DNA of 64,000 bases from Fremontodendron californicum (taxonomy: Eukaryota; Streptophyta; Magnoliopsida; Malvales; Malvaceae): NCBI GenBank assembly GCA_030761205.1, contig JAULJL010000040.1:12470603-12534602 (forward strand), given 5' to 3'. Made by a program: the position numbers and the translations under genes. Shown in pieces: positions 49,234-58,893 of the stretch. Position 1 is the stretch's first letter; each line of letters begins with the position of its first letter. The notes under the pieces were generated by a model that saw only the letters and a program-made list of their open reading frames with translations, ran no database searches and had not been told where the DNA came from.

Positions 49234-49248
49234 CACCCCCACACTTAG
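49234..49248 (-). promoter_or_regulatory. Polypurine tract of the Athila-like element
   Basis: On the minus strand CTAAGTGTGGGGGTG directly abuts the 3' LTR start TGATAACTCG. That is the position and composition expected of the plus-strand primer. Confidence 0.75.
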
Positions 49249-51002
49249 ATTGTTGCTAGTCCCTAGCAACGACTCAATAAAAATAAAATAAGAAAATCTA
49301 ATCTAATCCATTTTCGTAGGAAATCACGGTGGCACTTAGCATGTGACACAAGCCTTTAAACCCCTAGGTGTCCCTAGTGGACGAGTTTAGTCTCGTGAGG
49401 GTTTACTAGGACGATACCCACAAACATTGAAGACATAAGAAAAACTAAAAATAATAATTATAACTAATCCTTCCAATATAAATTAGAGATAATCATTGGA
49501 CAAGTCTTAAAAACTAATCAATAGCTTAAAGAAATTCACAAAAAATCTTGCTTGAATGTAAACAGTTTGAGTTAAGCCAATATTAACATAACATATTTCA
49601 ATCAAAATAGTGTATATTCAAACTTAATCTCAACTTCTCACATGGGATACTCTCTTGATTTTCACTCTTTAAAGTAGTGGTAAAGTGTTTACACTCAATC
49701 AATCTCATGAAAATAATTCTACCATATGCTTGCTTTTCCACCTATTCTCCACTATTTAGATCATACAACTTCATAAATCAAGAGGTCTTTATTCAAGGTT
49801 GTAATGGGGCCAAAGGGTTATAATGTGGTTAAAGAACAAAAGGATAAAGATATCACAAAGGTTCCAAAGAGTTCATAGATTTTAGAGACATAATAAGATC
49901 ATACAAATAAAACTTCTCAAAACTCTTATAAAGCACATAATAACATAGGCTAAATATTCATGTTGAGCCTTTGCATCATTCTAACCAACTTTGTAACATC
50001 TTTTTCTAGAAGTTCAAGAGAAGATTTTTTTTTTTTTTAATTTGGGAATGTATTTGACAATGATCCCTTTCTTTTTCTCTTGACTTTTTCTTTTCTTTTC
50101 TTCCCCCACACTTATCTTTTGTTTCTAACCCAAATTTTCAACTAAAAATATCCCTTGTTTTTTTTTTTTTTTTTTTTTGCAATATGTCTCAAAATATAAA
50201 AATCCATCTTTAGAACAAGGGTAAGGATATAAGTATATTTAGGCTAGGTGTAAGTTGTGGTTACCAATAAAACAGCATATTTAATGTAGGCTCAAATTGG
50301 CTCACTAGTGGGGATGTTCTCTTAGAACATTAATAAGGGATGGCTGTTTGGCTCTGGTTATAATCCTAATGTCTCTATCATATTCATGTTGTCACATGTA
50401 TCAATATAGTATCAAACGGTTTAAAGCAAGTTCTAGAGAATCATGTAATCATAAGAGCACTCAAGAAAGAAATTAGATTGATTTGTATAATGCATCAATC
50501 ATTATAGGCTCAAAAACTCACAAGGATGATTATACAAGTCAGATTAAGTCTAAACATGCTTCTTTCTCAATCACATATCATATTAACATTGGCTCATAAA
50601 AAAGTTGATATCAAGCTCAATTCTCATGAAAATCTTCTCACTAATAAATCTGTTTTAGACTTATGCAATTCATATCTCATTATAGTATTGAAAGTAACTA
50701 AAAAAACACACTAAGTCTAAACATGCTTTTTTTTTTTTTTTTTGAAGAAGAAGAAGATTAAATCAAACTGACAAGGTATGTCTCAAGTCTCCCTTACTCA
50801 GACCTTGTTCAGAATGAATACTTCTAAATGTCTTAAAACACAACAATTTTTTTTTTTAGCAAAATATGTCCCTTACCCCCTACTAAAATATGACATTGTC
50901 CCCAATGTCAAATTTTAAAGGTAGAATTTAGGAGATATTACCTGCAGAGGTTGCTAACCACTTATTATAACTGAGACACAACAAGCAAAATGTTAGATAA
51001 TG
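49249..51002 (-). other. Noncoding 3' region of the retrotransposon
   Basis: About 1.75 kb between the LOG stop and the polypurine tract. It has three poly-T or poly-A tracts (about 50026-50038, 50158-50178, 50727-50743) and no credible ORF. Similar long 3' noncoding regions are common in Athila/Tat elements. A near-repeat of GTCTAAACATGCTT occurs at 50549 and 50715. Confidence 0.5.
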
Positions 51003-51650
51003 TCACAAAGACAAAGTGCAATCCACTCCTTGCTCGTCCATATCTCTTTTTCTTTTTCCGAGCGTTTGCGAAACAACCGTAGCAAATAAACACTCATAAG
51101 CTTGTAGCTTTTTGAGTAAATCTTCAATGGTTGTAGCAGAAATTATGGTTCTCCTTGCCTCTGAAAACATGAATCCATTATCCACAGCATTATCTAAATA
51201 TGAAAGCAAATTACTAAAATAACCATTAATATTAAGCAAACCAATGGGTTTCTTATTTGTGACCAAAGATGACCAAGAAGCTACGCAAGCTATTTCTTCC
51301 AATATACCCAGACCTCCTGGTAAAGCAATGAATGCATCGGCAGAATGGTACATGATTGTCATCCGTTCAGGGATACTCCAGACTTGTATTTCCTTACCCA
51401 CGGTAGGTCCACAAAAATCTGTGAATAGTTTTGGCACGATTCCTAGAACTGGACTTCCTCCGGCGTGTGCTGCTGTAGCGACTGCTCCCATTAAACCCGT
51501 ACTACCGCCTCCATAAATCAACTGGATCTTTTGTTGGGCAAGTATTACTCCAACTCTTATGGCTTCATCAGCGAATATGTTATTTTTCCCTGGATAAGCA
51601 CCTCCAAAGACACAAATTTTTTCAATGCGCTGGGACGAAGTACTTTCCAT
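51003..51650 (-). CDS. LONELY GUY-like cytokinin phosphoribohydrolase carried by the retrotransposon
   Basis: A 215-aa intronless ORF from Met 51650 (an in-frame upstream ATG at 51689 adds 13 residues). LOG enzymes release active cytokinin bases from riboside 5'-monophosphates. Conserved features seen: KICVFGGAYPGK at the N-terminus, YGGGSTGLMG, the R-x3-M helix (ERMTIM), AFIALPGGLGILEE, and KPIGLLNINGYF. The Arg and Glu of the active site are kept. The usual P-G-G-x-G-T reads P-G-G-L-G-I, losing the Thr, which may affect activity. Length is normal for LOG (about 215-225). Host LOG genes usually have several introns, so an intronless copy between retroelement ORFs suggests capture as cDNA. 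A basic tail (LGKRKRDMDEQ) extends the C-terminus. Confidence 0.85.
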   Translation of the reverse strand: MESTSSQRIEKICVFGGAYPGKNNIFADEAIRVGVILAQQKIQLIYGGGSTGLMGAVATAAHAGGSPVLGIVPKLFTDFCGPTVGKEIQVWSIPERMTIMYHSADAFIALPGGLGILEEIACVASWSSLVTNKKPIGLLNINGYFSNLLSYLDNAVDNGFMFSEARRTIISATTIEDLLKKLQAYECLFATVVSQTLGKRKRDMDEQGVDCTLSL

Positions 51651-51728
51651 TTTTTTTTCTTTCGAGTGCCTGAAAGAGAATGAGTACATGGTGTAATATA
51701 TAGAGGACTGAGTAATGAATCAGACAAG

Positions 51729-51879
51729 AGTAATAATGTCGCCGAAAGTGTATTTGACCTGTCAGAAGAAAATGTTAACCTAACAAAAGATTTTTGCGTG
51801 ATTTCAGGAAGAAAATCAAAAAGAGAAGAAAAATCAACCATAAAAGTCAAAAGTAATAATGTCGCCGAAAGTGTATTTG
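51729..51879 (-). repeat. Pair of 28-bp perfect direct repeats between the accessory ORFs
   Basis: The 28-bp sequence at 51729-51756 recurs exactly at 51852-51879, 123 bp apart, centred on AATGTCGCCGAAAGTG. The pair lies between the stop of the Cys-rich ORF and the start of the LOG ORF. It could mark a recombination or template-switch junction, or a regulatory repeat before the LOG ORF. Confidence 0.7.
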
Positions 51880-51923
51880 GCATCTTCCTCTGGTTTTACG
51901 TCCAGAAACGGCTTAAACGCCTT

Positions 51924-52460
51924 CTATGAGTCGAGGATATGCTTCCCATCCAGTTTTCTTACAAGCTGGCAAACAGGGTCTTTTATCATCAGATTCCCAA
52001 GATGTTGCCATTCCCTTTGGAATTGCGGCCATAAATCAAGAATTTCTCTTTGTACGTCTCCACTAGGATGCGTCTCAAGAGAAAGTTGGATATTACCCAA
52101 ATTCTCCTTACTCAGTCCATCCTTAATAAATTCAATTTTATCATCTCGATTAGAGGACGGAATCCCAATAGAACGACATTTACCGTTACACGTCCATCGT
52201 GCACACTTGTGGCAATTTGAACTCATGCGCTTTGCTCGTCGCTTCTTTGCATAAGTGCTTCTACCTGTACCTGGTAAATGCAAAACAGGAAGATATTCAT
52301 CTTCACGTACCTTGGCTTCAATTATCCAACGTATGTCTTCAGGAATCCCTTTGTGCATAAGCATTCTTAATCTTTCAAATCGAACTTGGTAAAGCTTCAG
52401 TAAAATATTCTGAGGAAAAGGAGGAAATCGTTTCTGCAATCTTGTGAGAATATCATCCAT
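51924..52460 (-). CDS. Cys-rich basic protein resembling Betaflexiviridae nucleic-acid-binding proteins
   Basis: 178 aa from Met 52460; an in-frame ATG at 52535 would add 25 mostly hydrophobic residues, and I prefer the shorter start. Around residues 72-98 a G-R-S-T-Y-A motif runs into a basic cluster (KKRRAKR) and then C-x2-C-x4-C-x3-C. This order is characteristic of the small Cys-rich proteins of carlaviruses and vitiviruses, which bind RNA and several of which suppress silencing. The N-terminal half and the last 60 residues are not recognised. No frame break is seen. The viral assignment is from motif order only, not a search; a host or retroelement zinc-knuckle protein is the alternative. 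Confidence 0.5.
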   Translation of the reverse strand: MDDILTRLQKRFPPFPQNILLKLYQVRFERLRMLMHKGIPEDIRWIIEAKVREDEYLPVLHLPGTGRSTYAKKRRAKRMSSNCHKCARWTCNGKCRSIGIPSSNRDDKIEFIKDGLSKENLGNIQLSLETHPSGDVQREILDLWPQFQREWQHLGNLMIKDPVCQLVRKLDGKHILDS

Positions 52461-52632
52461 CTTGAAAAAAAAAATGAAAAAGAAATTGAAAGAGAAATTT
52501 ATATACAATATCAGTTTTGTGGGTAGCTGATGCAACCGACTTAAATAATCACGGAGTACCGTTATCCGCCATTTAACCGGGGTTAAAAAAATGTATTTTT
52601 TTTTTGAAGATTAGTAAAAATTATATTTACAT

Positions 52633-55371
52633 CTAGTTATTTTCAAAACAAGGATCAAAAAGAAAAACAACCTCTTCTTGAGTAACATGATTTTCCAAAA
52701 AGAGTTTGAGTCTTTGTCCATTTACCTTGAATACGTTACCATTTTGAGGATTCTCAATGTCAACTGCTCCATAATGATACACATGCTTAACCACAAATGG
52801 GCCAGTCCATCTTGATCTCAACTTACCAGGAAATATGTGAAGTCTAGAATTATAAAGTAGAACTTTTTGTCCAACATCAAATGTTTTTCTTGAAATTAAC
52901 TTGTCATGAAAGGCTTTAGTTCTTTCTTTATGAATTTTAGAATTCTCATATGCATCATTTCTGAGTTCCTCAAGTTTTTGTTTCCAACAATGCTTAACCT
53001 GAAAAGAATTTAACAAAGAATCAGTGTGTGAAATTTCTGAAGCATTATCAAACTCACATTCAATTAAATAAGCTTCTAAAGGATCATGGAATGTGGTAAC
53101 AGTGAGATGTTCATTAACAAGTTCTTCAATGAAATCCACTTCATGTACTTCTGAATCATCACCAGGTTGCTTGCAAGTGTTGAACACATTTAATTCTAAA
53201 GTCATATTTCCAAAAGAAATGTTCAACATACCATTCCTGCAATTTATCAGAGCATTAGAAGTTTCAAGAAATGGACGGCCTAATATAACAGGAATTTGAA
53301 CATTTGGATTTGAAACAGGATGTGTGTCCAAAACAATAAAATCAACAGGGAAGTAAAAATTATCAATTTGAACCAAAACATCTTCAACTATCCCTCGAGG
53401 AATTTTTACAGAACGATCAGCTAGTTGAAGTGTAACAGGTGTTTCCTTGAGTTCACCTAAACCTAACTGTTGATAAACAGAAAAAGGCAAAAGATTAACA
53501 CTAGCACCAAGATCAAGCAATGCACGTTCTATTCTAGTGTTTCCAATGATGCATGAGATTGTTGGACATCCAGGATCTTTGAATTTTGGTGGAGTAAGGT
53601 GCTGAATGATTGAGCTCACACTTTCCGTCAGAAATGCTTTCTTTTGTACATTATGTTTCCTTTTAAATGTGCACATGTCCTTCAAAAATTTAGCATAAGA
53701 TGGAACTTGTTTGATTGCATCCAATAAAGGAATGTTAATCTTAACTTGTTTGAAAAGTTCATAAATTTCTGCATTTTGATTCAAATTCTTTATTATTTGC
53801 AACCTTTGAGGAAAAGGAGCAGGATGCATACCTTTTTCTTTGTCCAAATTTTCAAGAAGTTCAGACTTACCATCATCCTTACCATTACTTTTCGGAGGGG
53901 AAGGAGGATCTTGGTCTTTTGATGGAATGTTTTTGTCAATTGCCTTTCCACTTCGAAGAGTTGTGATAGAACTGGTATTTTCCTGTTGAGTTTCATTGGA
54001 GCAAGAAACAAGACATTGAGTAGAAGGGTTAGGCTGAGGTTGAGCAGGAAACTTACCTTTTTCTTGAGTGCGTAATGAAGCTGTCAATGTGGACAAGGTG
54101 TTTTTGATCTCATTGATGTCCTGTGAAGTCCGGTTATTCACATTTGCTTGTGTTTGCATGAATGCTTGCAATGTCTCTTCCAAGGTTTGTACACGTGAAG
54201 GTTGATAGGAAAAAGTGTTGCCCGACTTTTGAGATTGTGGTACCTGAACATGATTATTATTCCACCAACTGAAGTTGGGATGATTTCTCCATTCAGGGTT
54301 ATACGTTTCAGAGTAAGGAGAAGGAAAAGGCTTTTTAAATGTGTTTATGGAATTTACTTGATCATGCAACGCTTCTTTAAGAATGGGAATGTTTGGACAT
54401 TCAGAAGTGGAGTGTCCCATGATTTCACAAATTCCACAACTTTCTTCATTTTTAACCGTTTTGACTTCTTTTACTTCTCTAAGTTCCATGGCTTCAATCT
54501 TTCTAGCCAAATTAGCTACTTTAGCTTTTATCTCATCTTCTTGACTAAAATGATATTTTCCTCTGTTAGAAACAAGATTAGATCTATTGGAACTTTCAGA
54601 GGAATTATCTGTGTGCCAGGCTTGAGAGTTATCTGCCAAATGGTCTAGGTAGTCAAAGGCTTCTTCAGGTTCTTTTTCTAGAAACTCACCGTTACACATT
54701 GTTTCAACAAATTGTTTAGTTTCGAGAGTTAAACTTTCATAAAAGAAACTAATAAGACGCCATTTTTCAAAACCATGATGTGGACAAGAACTTAACAAAT
54801 CTTTAAAACGCTCCCAGCACTGAAAACATGCTTCATTTTGATTTTGATTGAAATTTTGAATCTGTCTTTTCAAAGCAGTAGTTTTATGTGCTGGGAAAAA
54901 TTTCTTTAGAAACTCAGTTTGTAATTTTTGCCATGTGCCAATTGACCTTGGTTTTAAATTATGAAGCCAAATTTTTGCTTTATCTTTTAAAGAAAAAGGA
55001 AATAATTTTAGCTTGACAATTTCATTTGTACATTGTTGGTCATTAAAGGTGACACATACATCTTCGAAGTCTTTTAGAAACGAGTAAGCACTTTCCGATT
55101 CTAACCCATGGAAATTTGGAAGCAAAGCTATCATACCTGGTTTAAAACGAAAATTGTTTGCATTGAGAGGAAAAATAAAACAAGAGGGTGATGAGCTTCG
55201 AGTTGGTTGCAAGTAGTCACGCATGGTGCGTACTTGTCTGTTCTCATCTTCAGCATGAACACTTTCATTGTCAGCCATGGTAGGAGTTGTATTAGAAAGA
55301 TTACCTGAAAAAGTTTCACAATAAAATCTAACTAAACGACGAGATCTAAAATCACGTCGCCAAACAAGCAT
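52633..55371 (-). CDS. Gag-protease-integrase-tail polyprotein with deleted pol core
   Basis: A single open frame of 912 aa. An internal Met at about residue 32 (MADNESV) is an alternative start. Gag domain about 88-255; zinc knuckle CGICEIMGHSTSEC about 311-324; retropepsin with LLDLGASVNLLP near 616-628 (DLGA in place of DTGA, seen in other plant elements) and VILGRPFL. After about residue 790 the sequence jumps to LEELRNDAYENSK and WTGPFVVKHVY, typical of the integrase C-terminus. RT, RNase H, the integrase zinc finger and the DDE core are missing. The join keeps the frame, so the deletion derivative can still make Gag and protease. Confidence 0.88.
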   Translation of the reverse strand: MLVWRRDFRSRRLVRFYCETFSGNLSNTTPTMADNESVHAEDENRQVRTMRDYLQPTRSSSPSCFIFPLNANNFRFKPGMIALLPNFHGLESESAYSFLKDFEDVCVTFNDQQCTNEIVKLKLFPFSLKDKAKIWLHNLKPRSIGTWQKLQTEFLKKFFPAHKTTALKRQIQNFNQNQNEACFQCWERFKDLLSSCPHHGFEKWRLISFFYESLTLETKQFVETMCNGEFLEKEPEEAFDYLDHLADNSQAWHTDNSSESSNRSNLVSNRGKYHFSQEDEIKAKVANLARKIEAMELREVKEVKTVKNEESCGICEIMGHSTSECPNIPILKEALHDQVNSINTFKKPFPSPYSETYNPEWRNHPNFSWWNNNHVQVPQSQKSGNTFSYQPSRVQTLEETLQAFMQTQANVNNRTSQDINEIKNTLSTLTASLRTQEKGKFPAQPQPNPSTQCLVSCSNETQQENTSSITTLRSGKAIDKNIPSKDQDPPSPPKSNGKDDGKSELLENLDKEKGMHPAPFPQRLQIIKNLNQNAEIYELFKQVKINIPLLDAIKQVPSYAKFLKDMCTFKRKHNVQKKAFLTESVSSIIQHLTPPKFKDPGCPTISCIIGNTRIERALLDLGASVNLLPFSVYQQLGLGELKETPVTLQLADRSVKIPRGIVEDVLVQIDNFYFPVDFIVLDTHPVSNPNVQIPVILGRPFLETSNALINCRNGMLNISFGNMTLELNVFNTCKQPGDDSEVHEVDFIEELVNEHLTVTTFHDPLEAYLIECEFDNASEISHTDSLLNSFQVKHCWKQKLEELRNDAYENSKIHKERTKAFHDKLISRKTFDVGQKVLLYNSRLHIFPGKLRSRWTGPFVVKHVYHYGAVDIENPQNGNVFKVNGQRLKLFLENHVTQEEVVFLFDPCFENN

Positions 55372-55390
55372 AAAACAAAGTTAATATACA

Positions 55391-55500
55391 AAATTAGGCG
55401 GTATAACCAGCCAATAAAAATAAATTAGGCGGTATAACCAGCCAATAAAAATAAATATATACAAATTAGGCGGTATAACCAGCCAATAAAAATAAATATA
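55391..55500 (-). repeat. Three tandem leader repeats
   Basis: The unit AAATTAGGCGGTATAACCAG plus CCAATAAAAAT occurs three times with short spacers, between the primer-binding site and gag. It may act in packaging or simply be slippage. Confidence 0.75.
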
Positions 55501-55529
55501 CTTATAAACTTATATACTTAGTATTGCTT

Positions 55530-55548
55530 CCCCGGCAACGGCGCCAAA
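55530..55548 (-). promoter_or_regulatory. Primer-binding site, tRNA-Asp type
   Basis: On + the sequence CCCCGGCAACGGCGCCA matches the 3' end of plant tRNA-Asp, so the minus-strand transcript offers its complement just inside the 5' LTR. This is the classic Athila-type primer-binding site. Confidence 0.85.
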
Positions 55549-55552
55549 AACT

Positions 55553-57061
55553 TGATGGAGACTCAATTAAGAGTTGTAAACCCAAGTGCAGGTTATGTTC
55601 AAGTAATAAATTCTCGGGTGTCCGAGGTCGAACCACAGGGAAGCGTATTAGTAAGTATAAGTTTATAAATATATAAGAAAAAGAAAATAAACAAGATATT
55701 AGGGAATCAACAACAAAATAAGATAAACAAGATATTAGAGAACAAAATAAACAAAATATAAAAGAAATTAAACAAGATAGAAAAAAACAATAAGAAAAGA
55801 TGTTGAGGTTAGAGAATCCACTCTTGGTGTTATGCTAAGATTAATCTTGTTTTATTACACAATTGAAATCCACACATAAGGGAGGTTCCAATCGGAAGGT
55901 TTAGCAATTCAGTCCAAATTGTCCAACGTCCATAGCATATGATATTATGTTCATTTGGTGTCCTCAAAACTCATAAAAAGAGTCCAAGCATTCCTTATGC
56001 CAAGGTATATGTCTACAACAAATCAAGGTTATGAAACCAAGCATTTACTGTGCCATTTTCATTGTCAATAATGAATCAAGATCTCTACTTTGCAAGTATG
56101 ATTTTAAACCAAAAGAAAATATTATCTATACTAGTGTTTATAAATGATGATTCATTTTAGCTCATGTTTAAGAGACTAACCTTAGCATTTACCAAGAGCT
56201 TCACCTCATCACCTCAACAATATGATTAGCAACACATACTAGATATGAATAAAATGAAAAGAAATGTAAGAAGCATAAGTAAATAAAGAAAAAGAAAACT
56301 AGAGAAAGGAAAAAAGAAAAAAACTTAGAGAATTTTATTACAATGGCTAATATCCTACCAATCTATAATCTATCCTAATACTCATCCAAGGCCCTCTATT
56401 TATACACATTTTGGAGAGCTAAATGACAAGAGACAAGCTTTATAAATTTCAAAGGTAGGTATAATAGGTGGGTGCATTTTTCTAACAATTTTCGTCATGT
56501 TGTATGACAATTCTGATCAGCCAGCTTGATGGTCGATTTTGTCAATGTTGGAGGCTCGATCTGATAAAATGGTCTTCTAGAAAAATATACCCCTATCAGT
56601 TACGGATCCATAGCCGTTGGAATCAGATCATTTTCTCATGTGGATCGGAAGATATGGTCAAAATACCAACACGGTGCAGAACAGACGTCATTGCACATCA
56701 GCCAACTTGATGGTTGATTTCGGTAGGGAAAACGACTCCGTTTCAAGAAGTGTAAAACATGAAAAAGATATATATGCCTCTTAACTTTGCACGGTTACAA
56801 TTTCAGCCTTATTGCTTCAGTGAAACTCCAGATATAGCTGATATGGCAAAAGGTGTCGGAATTGGAACTGAATTGGATTTGCCCTTAATTCTTGATTTAA
56901 CCTAGTAATCTGAAATCACTCAAAGAAACTCATGAAAAACACCAAATTACATAAAAATATAAAAGATCATAAACACAAGTAGACTAAGAAATAATAACTC
57001 GTATTTGACACAAAACAATAATAAAACATAACTAAAAACTATATAATTATACGAGTTATCA
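55553..57061 (-). repeat. 5' LTR of the Athila-like element
   Basis: 1509 bp, nearly identical to 47726-49233; both end TGAT../..ATCA. About 11 differences by eye, including one single-base indel near 56010. Confidence 0.9.
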
Positions 57062-57066
57062 TTTAT

Positions 57067-58032
57067 ATATGATAATATATAGGCCACTTATACTGTTAAA
57101 TACTTAACATCAACCAAATAAAAATTTGACAATAATAAAATAATTATAAAAAATTTTAATTATAAATTTTCTATAAAAACTACCTAATAAATGAAAAGTT
57201 CAAAAAATAATTATATATAAAGAAATTAAAATGATAAATCTTGTATTAAAAAATTACATAATTTTATGTTAATCCTTCTTAACTTATATATATATATATA
57301 TATATATATATTAGTCTTCCACAATGAACTTCACATTGAACTCTGGTTCCTTGCTCGTAAGAAAGTGTAAGCCTAATTCTTAAACCGGACCATTAGAATT
57401 GGAGTAAAGTTCTAAATTTGAATAATTATCATAAATAGGAAAAACTTATGATTACACAAGAAAAAATATATTTTCCAAACAAAAATTATCAAAAAAGCTT
57501 AACTGTGATCTATTATAGAATTAAGTATAATTATCATATAAAAGTTAGAAATAAAAAAGAATATTAGAACATAATATATCAACTATTACTATTAGTATTT
57601 AGTGGATCAACTACATGGTGCAATATTTTTATTAATTGATACAACCAATTATCAAAAAGTGTCATATGTATATTCCATAAATGATATTAAAGTACAAAAT
57701 ATTTTTGGTAATATTACAAATTTTAAGAATTAGAAACGTCAAAATTTGATAACTATCTTAAGTTACTAAATTATTTGTGATTAATAAAAATATATATATA
57801 CTTTTTGATGTACAACAATGATTTAAGTACCCTTGGTTGAATGTTAGATCTCACATGCTTTTAAGTCATAATGATCACTAATGTTATTCAAGCCATTAAA
57901 CATGTTGATATAATCAATATTAAGAAAATTTAACCAACATTTTATGTTTTAGTAATATAATATTAAATCCTTAATTGTGATAATTAACATTGTTCATAGT
58001 AATAGCTTTGTTATTCACTAAAGTTACTTAAT

Positions 58033-58078
<46 letters not shown>

Positions 58079-58893
58079 AGTATCAATCATGCTATTAGGA
58101 TACAATTGTCATAGACAACAATATATGCTTAAGAACTATGTATTGATATTATTCAAAATTAATGTAACATATCTTTGAAAGTGTACAATATTTATAAAGA
58201 TACATAATTTAATATTTTAATTCAAACTAATTTAAATACACATTACTTAGCTCATATAAATTAATTATTTTAGTAATTAGATATATGTAACTAAAAGTAT
58301 AAAACTAACTAGATATATGAACTAAATAATTTATAACATTATTGATAAGTAATCATATCTTCATTGAAAAAGAACAATTTCTCTATTTTTTTTACATAAC
58401 CTACAGATTTTCCCGCCTTTCATCAAAGGCATCTATGCATATCTCTTTCACTTTTTGTTTTCTCTTTCACTTTATCCAAGTACCAACAACTTTCCCTTTT
58501 ATCAAAAGACAAATTTTCCTTTTTATCAAAAGCCAAAGCCAGAAGCTTCATTACTGCAACTTGTCACTCATCTCCATTCGCGGTGTTGGAGGATTATACT
58601 GGTGCACTCATGTAAAAGTTCTCATCTCTTGATTATAAGGTAATAAGATAGTGGTACGTAAACTTCTATTTTAAGTTTTTTATCTTTGCTTATTGAAAAT
58701 AAAAAGTAATCTTACATGTCAAAAAAAAAAATTCAAGTATGTTTTCTTATATATACTTTGTTCTTTAAAGCTTTTTATACTCTGTTTCTTTTCACGTTTT
58801 TGCTTCAAAAGTTTTTTTTATACTCTGTAATTTGGGTCCAAATTCACGTTTATTTTTTTTATTGGCATAGTATCACAAAATACTCCACAAGTC
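57067..58893. other. hAT sequence between nested retrotransposon and transposase
   Basis: AT-rich, with (AT)n runs at about 57287-57311 and 58035-58076. A less AT-rich stretch at 58400-58640, with a GGTAATAAG donor-like site, may be the transposase leader exon. No ORF is credible. Confidence 0.45.

Larger units (their letters stand above)
47726..57061 (-). mobile_element. Athila-like Ty3/gypsy retrotransposon with two accessory ORFs
   Basis: 9336 bp on the minus strand, flanked by a perfect TTTAT duplication (47721-47725 and 57062-57066). LTRs lie at 47726-49233 and 55553-57061. Next to the 5' LTR is a primer-binding site complementary to the 3' end of tRNA-Asp; next to the 3' LTR is a polypurine tract. 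In transcript order: gag-protease-integrase-tail ORF, a Cys-rich virus-like ORF, then a LOG-like ORF. RT, RNase H and the integrase core are missing, so it must move in trans. About 11 LTR differences counted by eye (under 1 percent) indicate recent insertion. Confidence 0.9.

Noticed and set aside
51557..51883. 108-codon minus-strand ORF overlapping the LOG start
   Set aside because: Out of frame with LOG; its apparent repeated peptide comes from the 28-bp DNA repeats.
51003..52460. LOG and the Cys-rich ORF as resident host genes beside a retrotransposon
   Set aside because: Both lie inside a single LTR-to-LTR unit with a perfect 5-bp duplication, a primer-binding site on one side and a polypurine tract on the other, so they belong to the element.
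54202..54648. 148-codon ORF on the plus strand
   Set aside because: Antisense shadow of the gag-protease ORF.
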